Below are positions 11,782-23,630 of a stretch of 64,000 nucleotides of DNA, one piece after another. Numbering within the stretch: the stretch's first letter is position 1; each line of letters begins with the position of its first letter. This DNA is from Byssochlamys sp. IMV 00236 (taxonomy: Eukaryota; Ascomycota; Eurotiomycetes; Eurotiales; Thermoascaceae): contig MSJH02000604.1 in assembly GCA_001931875.2 (NCBI GenBank), positions 95,584 to 159,583 of the forward strand. Direction: 5' to 3'. Both the position numbers and the translations under genes were made by a program. The notes below the pieces were generated by a model, which was not told the DNA's origin, searched no databases, and saw nothing but the letters and a program-made list of their open reading frames with translations.

Positions 11782-13584
11782 ATGGCTGGAGATTCAAGTT
11801 CGACAGCCTTAGATATTATAACTGCCTTCGAGGCTCTGGACACAAAAAAGGCCCGCAGAACAGCGTACGAGACTGATATACACAACTTCGAGCGATTTCC
11901 TACTGATCATCTCTCAGATATCATGGAATCTTGGATTTACTTGACCTTGATGAGTGGCGCGAAGTCAAGGAACGGGCAGAGTCAAAGTCTCTCAAGCGTG
12001 ATATCCTGGGTTCACTTCCAGTGGAACTTGTCGCTCGCATATGCCAGCTGCTTGGGTTAGCAGACATAGTAGCTCTGCAGTCAGTATGTTCACTCGAGGA
12101 CCTCAGTCTGTTGTGCTCTTCCGAGATCATTCATAAGTCTGACATCAACTCTTTCGATTGTGCTTCCGGATAGTAGATAGTGGCTAATGGACATGCACAT
12201 ATACCCAGGTGTCTACACGCTGGCATGAGTTGCTATCATCGCCCGTCATTTACAGAACTGCTCTTCGGTCTCATGGTATAAATGGACCATATGACCGGTT
12301 CTCTGACCAAGAGATGCATTCCATCTTCGTTCGACATGCAAAACGGAGGCTTCGTCTAGAGCTAGGGCGACCTTACAGCGAAGCCTTCTATCCAGCATTA
12401 CTGGGTCGCCTGGGGTCCGAGAACGTAGTAGCATATTGTGACGGGCGATTGCTATGGGCCGATCGAGACCAGGACGACGGTCCCTTTGGTCTGGTGCTAC
12501 TTTCTCTAACTACTGGCACGCTATCTCGGTTCTTTACCGAGGAGAGAGAGGTACCGTTCCATGTGGCCGTTTCTGATATTGCTGTTGCCATGATCTCAAT
12601 GCGAGGGTATGAAACCGTCTAACTTTCCCCAGAGCTTCATCTATTTTTTTTTTTTCTAACATTGCTGGCTCTGAAAGTAATTGCTTTGTCGCCAATTTCA
12701 CGACTTCTGAAGAGGCATGCCTCCGTCTACCCTCCGCCGGCATCTATTACTTCACAATGTCCGGCGACCGGGTCGCTGTGATCACTCGCAATTGTCATCT
12801 CTCTTTCTGGGATCTTAAGTCAAAAGTCACGAGAGAGTTCAAGCTCGACGTTCTACCATTGTGTGTAGCAATCCATCCTACCGAGGATCGCTTTACAACA
12901 CTACATCTAGAACATGACGGCGTTAGCTGCAATAGCTACCATCTGCACGACACGGCAGTTGATGGACTTGTCGTGACGCACTACGACGTCACAGGAACCA
13001 CGATCACCAGACACCAACCATCAACCGTACTCCGACCTTTTCCAGAAAACACGCGGGCGTCGACAATGTACAGACGCGTCGACTCAACCGCCTGCAACAT
13101 AGGAGTCTTGCATATAGCGCCGGAGAATCAGCCCGATAAGCCTAATTTGATGTGGATCTCTTACGACCCAACAACTGACAAGATATCTACACGTTTCGTC
13201 GACAAAAAGAGCAGTGATACATTCCTAGGCAGTTTTACTGGGTGGCGGGCTACCCATGTTTCTAACAACTTGGTATATTACATCTCCCCTCAACGTGGAG
13301 GCTGGGACGAAGACGTGGGACCGTATATCTTGAACCTGGATACCGGGCTCGTACACGAACCGATGGAGATCTCCCTACTACGTACTCAACAAGCCCTAGA
13401 AGAGGCGATCATCAATGATGATACCCCCACAGATTGGCTTGATCGTCCGATGAATGTCTTGTTACGCACGTTTGGAGACTCCACCTTCTTTGGGTGGGCG
13501 ACTCAAACCGGATTCAAGATTTACTGCTTCGACGAAGACACCAACATGAGCTGGGCTCAGACAATACCCCAGCAAGGATTATAA
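11782..13584 (+). CDS. F-box protein with C-terminal beta-propeller-like region
   Basis: Four exons (11782-11864, 11918-12083, 12209-12606, 12678-13584) give 517 residues. The first intron is needed: the ATG at 11782 and the F-box are in different frames, and splicing GC|A across 11865-11917 joins ...TKKARRTAYHGILDLLDLDEW in frame. The F-box is at about residues 50-95 (ILGSLPVELVARICQLLG, then SVSTRWHELLSSPVIYR). Most of the remainder looks like repeated beta-strand blades (GDRVAVITRNCHLSFWDL, LCVAIHPTEDRFTTL), as in fungal F-box proteins with WD/Kelch-like tails. It is presumably an SCF ubiquitin-ligase adaptor binding Skp1; the substrate is unknown. Possible alternatives concern only the N-terminal exon. 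Confidence 0.85.
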
Positions 13585-14072
13585 AAGTCAATAGTCGAAC
13601 TCTTGTCATTATTGTGTGGCAATTAGAAAACCGGAATGGAAAAAAAAGTACAATGGAAGCAGCGCACCACCACTAAGCAAAAGTGCAAGGTGACAAAGGT
13701 CGCGGAAGGAGGAAAAACATGCAACAAGAAAAAGGACACAGGGTGACCACAGTCTATCTATCAGTCTAAGCGTCGACTCAATACGATCCTTGTATCCAAA
13801 TATGTCATGAAAACCGTTCAGGGCCGACAAAAATCCCCGAGTCTCTTCAATTCAGCTACGTCGTTCCCTCCCATGGGTCTCGGGAGACCTTCTATGGACT
13901 CGTTTCTGCGTAGAGCGGTCAGCATATCTTCATGAAAAAGACATGTGATCAACTCTTGAGTCTCTCCACACACACAAACACATTCTCTCCCTCGGGAGCT
14001 CTTCACCAGACATACAAAGATAATTAGGGCAATGGAGTTAGAGAGGATCATATGAAATTGCTGGTGCGGTGC
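13585..14072. other. convergent 3' intergenic region
   Basis: Separates the F-box gene from the minus-strand succinyl-CoA ligase gene. A-rich at 13630-13740; nothing recognisable as a gene. Confidence 0.65.
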
Positions 14073-15870
14073 TTAGATACCGAGGGTGAACTCGACTCCG
14101 ACGTCAATATCCCGAGCCATCTTGACGACCTTGGAGAACTGGACCGACTTCTCGGCGGCGCTCTGGAGGTCCTGGATGGAGAAGATCTTCAGGCCAGAGT
14201 CGTTGATCTGTGAGGGATATTAGCCAAAAGGACATCATCTCTGTAAATGTGCGAAATCATGGACATACCAGCTTCTGAGCCTGCTCCATGTTGGTACCCT
14301 GCAAACGGGCAATGATGGGGGTACGGAGACCCATGTCGTTGACGACGTGGATCAGACCCTGTGCGATGGCATCGCAGCGGACGATACCACCGAAGATGTT
14401 AACGAAGATAGCGGTGACCTTGGGGTCGTTGGTGATAAGCTCGAAGGCGGAGCGGATGGCAGCAGGGGTGGCACCACCACCAACATCCAGGAAGTTAGCG
14501 GGGCTTCCTCCGTTCAGCTTGATGATATCCATAGTGGCCATGGCGAGACCGGCACCGTTGACTATATCAAATTAGTATTCACTACAAGCCTAATTCGAGA
14601 AGAGCGATACATACCCAAGCATCCAATGTCACCATCAAGCTTGATGAAGTTCAGGCCGTGCCTACATCAGCAGTTAGCACTTATCCACGCCAACATTGGA
14701 TGGCTGTCATACTCAGCAGCCTTAATCTCGTCAGGGTCCTCCTGCGTGGGATCCCTCCAGGAGAAGATCTCCTTCTGTCTGAATTCAGCGTTGTCATCGA
14801 ATCCAAGCTTGGCGTCCATAGCCAGCACCTGGTGGTCGGAGGTCTCTGACAGAGGGTTGATCTCGATCTGGGTAGCGTCCTTCTCCACGAAGACCTTGTA
14901 CAGGTTCTGGATGGTAGTCTTGGCATCCTCGATGCACTGCTCGGAGAAACCAAGGTCGGTAGCAATCTTGCGGGCAATCTCGTCGGTGACGCCAACGTTG
15001 ATGTCGATGGGGGTTGTGTTGATAGCGTCAGGCGACTCCTTGGCGATAGCTTCGATGTCCATGCCACCCTGGGAAGAAGAGACGATAACGGGGCTCTGGG
15101 TCTGACGGTCCATGAGGATGGCGAGGTAGAATTCACGCCTGGCAAACTTGCGCTCACAAATGTAGACCGAACTGCAGAGACGGCCCTTGGCACCAGTCTG
15201 TTTGGTGATAAGCTTGTGGCCGATCATCTGGCCGGCGAACATCTTGGCCTCCGTCGGGCTGGTTTGAAGAATCTCCGTCAGAAAATGCCAGGCTCATACA
15301 CGCAGCAAGCGATGTACTCACGAGTAGATAACGCGGACACCACCCTTCAGACCGTTGTCGAAGGAACCCTTGCCTCGACCACCAGCAAGGACCTGGGCCT
15401 TGATGACCATGTCGCCCGTACCTGGGGCGCGCTTCAGTATATACTTTCTAAAAAAGAAAAAAACAAAGGATCCATATCAAGTACCAATCTCCTTAGCAAC
15501 AGCCTCTGCCTCCTCCGCGGTGCGGGCGACAGCGCCCTTGGGAGTTCCGACGCCATACTATAGGTTGGCACCTTGTCAGTATGCAGCCGGGTAAACAGTC
15601 GCGCTAAGTGTGGTTCAGCTGCGGTAGCTGTCGACATTGACAACATACTTGTTTCAGCAGGTTGGCAGACAGATATTCGTGGATGGAGAGGTTTCGTCGT
15701 TGCTGCTGCGCGAGTCTACTCTGTACAGATGCATCCTAGATAGAGCAAAAACCCGTTCGTGTTAGCGACAGCCTGTCAAAGCGCGCGCGTCGTTCAGGCC
15801 AGGGAAGGGGACTTACGGTAGCAGCTCTGAAAGCTGCGGCGACTGGGCGACCGCGCGCAAGCTTGAACAT
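14073..15870 (-). CDS. LSC2: Succinate-CoA ligase (ADP-forming) subunit beta, mitochondrial
   Basis: Eight exons (15870-15817, 15735-15649, 15557-15485, 15421-15322, 15258-14713, 14661-14615, 14561-14269, 14207-14073) give 444 residues, the normal length. It catalyses the substrate-level phosphorylation step of the TCA cycle, succinyl-CoA + ADP + Pi to succinate + ATP + CoA, in the matrix together with the alpha subunit. Seen: a mitochondrial presequence ([17 protein letters not shown]), then [20 protein letters not shown]; the ATP-grasp core [20 protein letters not shown]; the nucleotide/Mg segment [10 protein letters not shown]; the C-terminal ligase domain [19 protein letters not shown] and FLDVGGGA; and [10 protein letters not shown] with the end VGVEFTLGI. 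All catalytic blocks are intact. Two exons are very short (47 and 54 nt). Confidence 0.97.
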
Positions 15871-16663
15871 GGCGGACGACAATGAACGAGAATCGAAAGG
15901 CTAAAAAAGAGAAAAAGTGAGATGGAAGGGGGCTGAGATAGAGGGAAGGGGAGTTGGATTAGGAACAGGGACAGGTTTGCATTTTCGGGGAGAACCTCGG
16001 GCTGATACTTGGTCTACTTACCTAGGTTAGATGTACGGTGAGTCGCTCTGCGTCGGGACTCGGCTGTCACCTGATGGCGTCCGACTTCTCGCGCCGCCCG
16101 ATTTCTTTTTGCTCATTTGGATTCTTAAGTATAAGAAGGGCCTCGTCGCCCTCTTTCAGAAAGCATTTACGCGCTGGGGGCAGCTCTCAACCCCGCGTGG
16201 GAGCTTCACCATCACCATCCCATCTGCGTGTCAACTGTTTACTTTATCTCCAGCTTGTGACCCACCCGGCTGGCTAATGGGAGCCAAGCATGTGGATAAA
16301 GACATAACCGTATATAGAGCAGCTCCTCAACTGTATACCGACCTCAAGCAAATGCTCACAGCTTCAGGGTTTTATATCTTTTGACGTGGATAACCAATAG
16401 CAATATTTACCTACTACTACTACACTGGCAATCACTGCGATGTTTCCGCCTCAACCAATGTCAATGAAATGCAACTGACAATAACAACCGCCGTCAACCA
16501 ACATATAGATGGGCCCCAGTCGGCAACCCCGGAAGCTTGTCGATCGCTAGATTCAACGTCCCTGGAACACAATTATGCGATATCAAAAATAATAAACAGG
16601 AGCTAACCACTGCGATCGTATGATCATATGGTACATACATTTACCCTCCTGTCATCCTCTGCA
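15871..16663 (-). other. intergenic, promoter of succinyl-CoA ligase beta
   Basis: Upstream region of the minus-strand ligase gene and downstream of the reductase gene. It contains short purine runs at 15900-15960 and CCAAT pentamers near 16396 and 16456. Open frames are short and lack domains. Confidence 0.6.
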
Positions 16664-18123
16664 TCAATCGGTTTTGCGTCCTTGCTCTCTCCGCACCTTG
16701 TACAGTCCGAACATCCTCGTCATGATCCGATCAAACAGTCCCCACCAGGCCCAGCCTCCAGACACAAGCCAGATAAGCCAGGCCCTATTCCCTTCCCAGA
16801 TCCACGTCTTACTACCCCGCGCCCACGGCCAAAGCCATCTCCAGGGAGCTGAGCCGTAAAGGATCTGGTTCACAACGCTACGCGCATAGGCTGCGTTTGG
16901 CATTGCGTTCTCTTGGCTGTGAACCAGTCGCCGCTGGTACTCGGTTTCAACGGCCGCATACAACGAGTTCGGAACGAGGGTGCGCTTCGTGCGCGCAATA
17001 CGGGACTGAACGCCTCCTGTAATGACCGTGGTCACCTTGACGCTGCAGTCGCGAGTTGTCAGATATGACACAGAGAGACAGAAAACCGCCGGGAGGACAA
17101 GGAACATACCCGACTGGAGCTAATTCGACACGCAAGGCATCACTCCAAGAGTGCAAAGCGGCCTTGGATGCGTTGTAGACGGAGCCAAAAACGTAGGGAA
17201 TAATCTTGTATACCAAGTCAGCCCAGGCTTCTTTCAAACAGTAGTTAGGGACAAGATCACATACTCCAGCGACGGATCCAATCTGGACAATAGTCCCCTT
17301 GGCCTTGATAAGCAGCGGAAGGAAAGTCTGACACATGAGGATCACCGAGAAGAAATTCGTCTCGAACGTCTTCCGCGCTTCAGACAGCTGGGCCTCTACC
17401 GCAGGTACAGTATAATCTAAATCCAACAAGTTAGCAATCACGATACAAAACATAAAAACCAGAAAATAACAAAAAAGGTCCTGCTTCCATACTTCGGCCC
17501 CTGGCATAATTCTAACATTAGCAATGAATGCATTGCGCATCAAAAACACTCAAACAAAGAAAAGAAGAGAAAGAATAAACTCACGCATTATTAACCAAAT
17601 AATCCAATCCCTTCTCACCCACTCTCTTCTCAACTTCCTCGAAACACGCCTTGACGCTCTCCTCATCATCCACTACCAGACTCAGCGTTTCAATTCCTTT
17701 AGCTTCTAGATCCGTGAGCGTCTCTCTGTTCCTCGCTGTGGCGAATACACGGAGTCCATTTTTATGGAATTCGAGCGCTAGCGAATGTCCAATTCCACCT
17801 GGGGAACATCTGGGAATTGAAATTGATTAATTGATTAGCACAAGAGTATTCCTGATGTAACTAGGTAGGTAGTTACTTGGCAGTAAACTTGAAAATTAGA
17901 GAAAGTGAAAAAAGCAAGATGCTGACGGAGTGAAAGTCAAAAAGAGCAAAGAAAGAAACAAAATAGACTCATTTGAATAACTTAGTGATTATTCTCGTCG
18001 TGGTAGTAGTTAATTCAGGTAATTAACCGGGTCATTTTGGGGCTACATGGAATAACGTTTATGCATCCCTCGAGTCTCTCTTTGCACTTACCCGCTGATA
18101 AGGACAGATTTGCGATCCATCAT
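16664..18123 (-). CDS. SDR oxidoreductase, Ayr1-type 1-acyl-dihydroxyacetone-phosphate reductase
   Basis: Five exons (18123-18092, 17809-17585, 17500-17493, 17416-17110, 17042-16664) give 316 residues. A classical short-chain dehydrogenase: the cofactor motif SGCSPGGIGHSLA lies at about residues 10-22, NNAG is at about 85-88, and the catalytic Ser and YNASK are in GSVAGV...VYNASKAAL. The conserved string LVNNAGRNYTVPA appears only if an 8-nt exon (17493-17500) is used; using the nearer acceptor destroys NNAG and shifts frame. Ayr1 reduces 1-acyl-DHAP with NADPH in the phosphatidate pathway, at ER and lipid droplets; the hydrophobic, Trp-rich C-terminus (WRWLWPW, RAWLIWLVSGGWAWWGLF) would suit membrane attachment. 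Two adjacent ATGs begin the frame (18123, 18120). Substrate identity within this SDR group is inferred. Confidence 0.88.
17493..17500 (-). other. 8-nt micro-exon of the Ayr1-like gene
   Basis: The minus-strand sequence GGGCCGAA is preceded by an acceptor (TATGCCAG) and followed by a donor (GTATGG). It joins ...AATAATGC upstream to ATTATACTG downstream, giving NNA-G-R-N-YT with the frame kept. The flanking introns are 84 and 76 nt. Without it the NNAG motif essential to the SDR fold is lost. Confidence 0.8.
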
Positions 18124-18799
18124 GATTCCAGACCCCATAGAAGAAGAATTCGAATATTCTTGCTCATTACTCATTTTTTTTTAAAGGATTCCGTAAACGC
18201 TTTTGAGGATTTTGTTTGTCGGATGATTTCTCAGAACTAGGGATTTACCAATGGATCGAAGCGATGAATATTACTTATGGGAACGGAAGATCGACACTTG
18301 GCCTCGGCATATGGATAGATTAGGTACCTAGCATTACCACGTGATCGAGCTACGGCTAATGGTCATAGAGCTGATTTTCCCCGCCGCAGCTCTGTGATAT
18401 TTGTCTGGATTTTTGACATGATAGCGTTCGTCTTTGCCGTCGTCTTCGTGCAGAATTGTGTGGACGGCTATTAGAAAATATATTGGGTTAGATAGTATAA
18501 CAATCTTGCATGTTGTTACATAGCGATCGGGTCTATTTTAGATAAAATGTGTAGGAATTGCGCATCGATGCAAACGTCATACTCAGTAAAACAGGGATTG
18601 GTTCTAACATCTAACTATCTGGGTATTAGTGATAAGGTAAGATAAATCGAAACGTCAAATTCTAGGCCAATGGACACATCCAAGGCTGTGTGCTATATAG
18701 ACGATGAAGAAAGCCGCTAGAACGCTCTGGGATATCACAAGAAACGAGCAATGGTTCCAAAAAAAAGTATCAAACGGACAAGAAGAAGATCTAATCAGT
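18124..18799 (-). other. intergenic, promoter of the Ayr1-like gene
   Basis: AT-rich spacer between two minus-strand genes. It includes a CACGTG-type hexamer context near 18339 (ACCACGTGATCG). No coding signal. Confidence 0.55.
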
Positions 18800-20414
18800 T
18801 CAAACAGGGGTACTCTCCCCAGATGAATGAGGTTTGAGTTCCTTGACTTGAAAGCCACCCTCATCCTTATCCTCGCCTACTTGCGGCCAGAGGATGTGAT
18901 GCAACATAACCGCGCGGACCATCATATAACAGACGAAAAAGTACATCAAGATCAATATGATGGTCATCACGCAGCCGATTATCTGGATGGGCTTGCAGGA
19001 AAAGGCTTTTCCGATGGCAAAGGTGGCAGTGATCAAGGCGGTGTTCGGGAAGACGAACGAGAACCATCCCATTGAGAAAATCATACGGCCGGGTCCAATG
19101 GCGGAGACATGGGCCAAGGTTGCAATCCAGAAAAAGAATATCGCAAGTCTACAGACAGACAACGTCAGTGATCACTATCAGGCTTGAAAGGAGCTAGAAA
19201 ATGCATACCCCCATAACCACAAGGCGGAAAAGTTGGCGACAACTCGAATGACATTTGCGGCAAGCTCCCCGTCGCCCATGAAATCGGAAGGGAAAGATCT
19301 CTTTGCATTGGCTGCCATATTCACGATCCCGGCAACGGTGAAAGCACTAGGTCCGACGGAGACGAACATTCCCGGTCGAACGTTTTCCTTGGGCAGCTTC
19401 TGCGTCATTAATCGATAGATGAACGCCGCATATACCGTCAGGGACATGAGAAAGCCGACTCCCTGGATAGTGGTGCCTCCGATGATCACGCGCAGAGAAT
19501 GGCTAGGCTCAAGTGTAGAACTTAAGATGCCGGCGTGGGGTCCAATTATCAGCATGGGATAGGCTGGAAAGATCCAAATGGGGGTCATCTGTGCGATGGT
19601 AAAGGTCTGTGTCGACCACCTGCGCTGTGTTAGACCCTGCGCCCATCAATGCCGGAGCATACTCACACAATAAGGTAGATACCGGCTGAGAGGATGACGG
19701 CAAGAGTCGCATCTATCCAAAATAATATCTCGACGGCGTGTTTGAGCCATCCCCCCGTGTGTTCCGGTCCATACTGAGAGATATTGATCAATATCGTCCC
19801 AAAAGAGACTGCAGCGGCAGGGACAAACAGAGACTCGGTCGGATGCATGAAGGACGCCTTGAAAGTATAAGGATAAAAGCAGAATCTCATGATCAACAAA
19901 GTCCAGATGCAGAGATAGAAAACGATATTCATCAAGAACACTACCACCCCGATGGTTTCCAGACCGCGGAAGCGGAAAGGAACTTTTGAATCCTTAGCGC
20001 CTTTGTTTCTGTAGTACTGGAACGCGATATCTTACCTGCGTATAGTACATTGGCGATTCCACCTGTCGCCATCGTGAGCGTGAAGTATGCCCATGTGAAA
20101 TGACGGATCCGCTGTCTCCAACTGAGTTTGCCGGACCGTTCACTAGGGACTCTGGGAGGAATGGCATGGTCTACCCCCGGGATATTATCAGAGACCGATC
20201 TCTTCTCCGAATTGGACGTGACTGGACGAAATGTCGACCCCGTATCATTTATCGCTCCCAGGGCGGACGTATGAGCCTCCCGGGCGTTCATGGAGAAGGG
20301 ATACTCGGCCGAACCGATGCTGACGGCCCGCTCAGCATCTTCAATCGTTGGCGTGCGATATCCATCTTCTCCAGGGTTCCGCCAATGCCTGGGAACTTCC
20401 ATATAGTTTGACAT
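18800..20414 (-). CDS. TDT-family transporter (C4-dicarboxylate / sulfite efflux type)
   Basis: Four exons (20414-20036, 19982-19667, 19619-19209, 19148-18800) give 484 residues. After a hydrophilic N-terminus of about 105 residues come roughly ten membrane helices typical of the tellurite-resistance/dicarboxylate transporter family (PF03595): RQRIRHFTWAYFTLTMATGG, then VLYAVPFRFRGLETIG, MTPIWIFPAYPMLIIGP and IGPGRMIFSMGWFSFVFPN. The string TWAYFTLTMATGGIANVLY is close to Mae1-like malate permeases; Ssu1 sulfite pumps share the fold. Sequence alone does not decide between malate and sulfite. The exon 1-2 junction uses an AAAAG acceptor, chosen because it restores VPFRF. The long N-terminal extension (SEKRSVSDN, SERSGKLSWRQR) has possible phosphosites. 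It lies at the plasma membrane by family. Confidence 0.87.
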
Positions 20415-22094
20415 GGCGATCGGGGTAACCCAGCATTACTGGTCAAATCGACCTGGAGGCTCTGCTCTCGTCTTCAGAGCGGAGGATGCGACAGCCTGGC
20501 CCGCGACTGGAATGAAGTGCCTGCACGGAAAGAGAGTCTTACGGAGTATACCCGTCTCTTGAATCGCATCGCATCGAAATCAGCATCCATTCAGACCGAT
20601 CTGGGACGGGCATCCGGTCTCTTTTTCACTCAATACGTTGAGCGAGGAGATCTTGGGGGACAAAATTCGTGTTACCCGACCATTTCATTTGGGCCAACGA
20701 GCACGCCGGATTTTTCGCGGGGAGACAGCAGCGCCAATCAGTGAGCGATCGTCGAACAGAAAACGGCTGGACGGAACCGATTAATTGACAGAATTCTCGA
20801 CTTCGCGCGCCATCTTGCCAGGTATGGACGTGACATCAGCAAGTTTGTGGCTCAAGTTCACCGCGCAGTTGGTCTTTGGCTCTTTGGGCGCGGTTGGAGC
20901 GGGGAAACTTGCGCCTGTCAGAAGGCTAGTTGATTCTTTTCGCTGCCGAAATCGCCGACCCATAATTATTATTGTATGTATTCTTATGGTATTAGTTGAT
21001 CAACCCTGCAGATACAGTTGCTTTGCGTAGAAATAGACTGTGTTAGAGATCCAGGTAGACCAACAAGGAGTTCTCCTTTTTAGTCGACTGGCAGAAAGCC
21101 ATCAGACTGTTCAGCCATCCTGGCCGGTTCGATCTGCGGCATGACGTTTCTTGAGGATTATATAGAATGAATATCTAGATATTCTTAGCGTCGTTCTGAC
21201 TAGACAACGGGCTTCAATGCTTACTTCGGCCAATTATTAATGAACTGTTAACGGACTTATTATTGAACTGGAACAACATCTGTGTATTTGTATTCAGTCA
21301 ATGTACTCGATCCATCCGCACGATGGACCGGTTCTCTGGACTGTTATACGGTATAGTTAGAGCATGTTCATCTTAATCCTAGACAATATAAGTAATAGAC
21401 CATGCCACATATGGATCATATACTCGCGTGCTCTAACCTCTAGCTCGTTCGTTGCCACTCAGCGATGGGAATGGATTCGCACAAACATAAAGCAATGAAA
21501 TCAAGAAGGCATAGTTAACATCCACACCCAAGAATGACCAAGGGATATATACATGTCTACCTAGAGATAAAAATTTCTCTCACGATTCCGTTTAACGAGA
21601 ACTACCCTGGAAACACGCCAAGCTCGAAATCGACGCGGGTGGTACCGAAGACTAACTAACTAGATAGATAGATATTATTATTTAATCAATTGAATATTCT
21701 TGGCTCCAGCGGACGTGGTGGCGCATAGCAACGGAGACTTCCGACGACCTTTTCTGCTTCGAAGCGGGGGGCGGAGCGTCCATACTGGTTGTCCGCGGTT
21801 GCGACAAGCACTAAAAGTGTCAAAGCACGAGCAACATTTTTTTTGCTCTTCTTCTTCTGTGTGGTAAACCCCTCCGTTCTGCTCGGAAATCTCTCTTGAT
21901 TCTTTTCATATATTCCCTTCCGATCGACAATAGATCGCGCAATATCGCTATCAGCCTGTCCTTTCAGCAACCAAGCCTGTTATATACCCCGCCTGCTCTC
22001 GTCACCAGCAGGTCCATAGATCTCGTCGCATTGCATATCCAGTCTCTCTTACCTGCAAGATCGTTACCGGGAGGAAGTTATCCAATAAACAGCC
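20415..22094. other. 1.7-kb divergent promoter region
   Basis: Between the TDT transporter (minus) and the phosphoribosyltransferase (plus). One copy of the TACGGAGTA element is at 20540-20548. Much of 21030-21700 is AT-rich. Open frames have no recognisable domain. No tRNA or element boundaries seen. Confidence 0.6.
20540..20548 (+). repeat. TACGGAGTA element copy
   Basis: Located about 130 bp upstream of the TDT transporter start (minus-strand gene starting at 20414). Confidence 0.8.
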
Positions 22095-23068
22095 ATGCCT
22101 CAGAAGTTCTATGTCACCTATAACCAGGTATGTCTCGCATCAGTCGACTTCCTCTGACGTCTTTGCGCGGCCGAGACGTGTTACAAGGATGGCGCATCTC
22201 GTGCAACGATCTGGCGATTGCTGGTCCCGTGCTTGGACTAAAAATGATATGTTTTCTAGGTGCACAAGCTGTGCCAGAAGTCGGCAGAGAAGATCCTCAA
22301 TGAATTCCATCCCAACCTCATGATCGCTATCGGTGGAGGAGGTTATGTCCCCGCGCGTATCCTTCGGTATGTTCCCCGTCTGCCAGAGATACCCCGCTGC
22401 AATGAGCATGCCGCGTGCGTCATGGCTAGGAAGGCCTTAAGGGAAACCACATGCTCATGATTCGTTGCGACACAGATCTTTCCTGAAGCGCGCTGGCGAG
22501 CCGAACATCCCCATCCAGGCTATTGGTCTCTCTCTGTATGAGGATCTGGGCCGCGGTGACGATCCCGAAGAGGCTCCCGGTACCAAGGTCACTCGCACGC
22601 AGTGGCTCGATCTGAGCTCCCTGGAGATGTCCAACCTGATTGGAAAGAACATCCTGATCGTCGATGAGGTCGACGACACCAGGACAACGCTTGAGTATGC
22701 CGTTCGTGAGCTGCAGAAGGATGTCGAGCAGGCGCAGCAGCAGCTTGGTCGCCAGGGCGAGAAGACCACCTTCTCGATCTTCGTCCTCCACGTACGTCAC
22801 AGTTTCTCGTCTCCTGTATAACCGCATTGCTGACCCCCGTGCGCAGAACAAGAACAAGCAAAAGAGGGGCAAGCTGCCTGCCGAGATGATGGAGTCGGGC
22901 CACTATCACGCTGCCGTGACGACCGACGATGTCTGGATCTGCTACCCTTGGGAAGCGAAGTATGTCTCTCCGGATGATCATATCACACCGGGCCTGATGC
23001 TAATCTTTCTGAACAGGGACATTGACGCGCACGACGAGATGGCTAAGCAGAACCCCCTCATCTATTAA
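22095..23068 (+). CDS. Xanthine/hypoxanthine-type purine phosphoribosyltransferase (Xpt1/Hpt1 family)
   Basis: Five exons (22095-22127, 22260-22366, 22476-22791, 22847-22959, 23017-23068) give 206 residues. It is a purine-salvage enzyme that transfers phosphoribose from PRPP to a free purine base. The PRPP-binding motif is clear (NILIVDEVDDTRTTLEYAV), preceded by the substrate loop LMIAIGGGGYVPARILRSFL and followed by PAEMMESGHYHAAVTTDDVW and the C-terminal WICYPWEAKDIDAHDEMAK. This tail and the N-terminus MPQKFYVTYNQVHKLCQ match the yeast Xpt1/Hpt1 type rather than bacterial HPRT. Whether it prefers xanthine, hypoxanthine or guanine cannot be read from the sequence. All catalytic blocks are intact. 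Confidence 0.92.
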
Positions 23069-23630
23069 TCGACACGGAGTGGATCCCCCCCCTAAACGTC
23101 GCACTCATTTGATATATCCTTTTTTTTTTGGCGGCATATATTCTATATCTATATCGCTTTGCAGTTTGTATAGCATCTGCATATCATGTCATATCACGAA
23201 GAATTCATTGGGTAACGGAATCCGATAGAGAGAAAAAGGAAAAAGACCCGGTTGGTGCTATGGTAATGGTTAGAGCATTAGTTTGCTAAATTTTGCAAGC
23301 ATATTTCATAATTTTTGGGGTTTATTCTGCAACGCTTTCTTTTCATATCAATCACCTAATCTCACTCAAAGTCGGCGTTTCAAGTATCTGGTGTCTAAAA
23401 CAAGAATCTCATATCACTCTCTGCCCGACGGATTAGTGTACAGTGCAGCAGAAATAGCAATATTCCAGGCAAAAATATCATTCAGAATCCCCCCTCTTTC
23501 CCATGCGCCATGATTCTTTATAACCGGTTTAGAGGAACGTTATTTGGAATAGGAGGAACCCGAATCGACAGAGAGAAAAAAAAACCCCAAAAAAGAAACA
23601 GAGACGAAGTATGAAGAACGAGCACGATAT
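23069..23630. other. convergent 3' intergenic region
   Basis: Separates the phosphoribosyltransferase from DPM3. It carries a T run at 23119-23129, A-rich stretches on the right side and probable 3' UTRs of both genes. No further gene. Confidence 0.65.

Noticed and set aside
11920..11935. Apparent one-base frameshift in the F-box gene
   Set aside because: Explained by a 53-nt intron at 11865-11917 that restores the frame.
17493..17511. Longer exon reading IMPGAE in the Ayr1-like gene, using the acceptor at GTTAG
   Set aside because: It gives the wrong phase for the downstream exon and destroys the NNAG motif; the 8-nt exon solves both.
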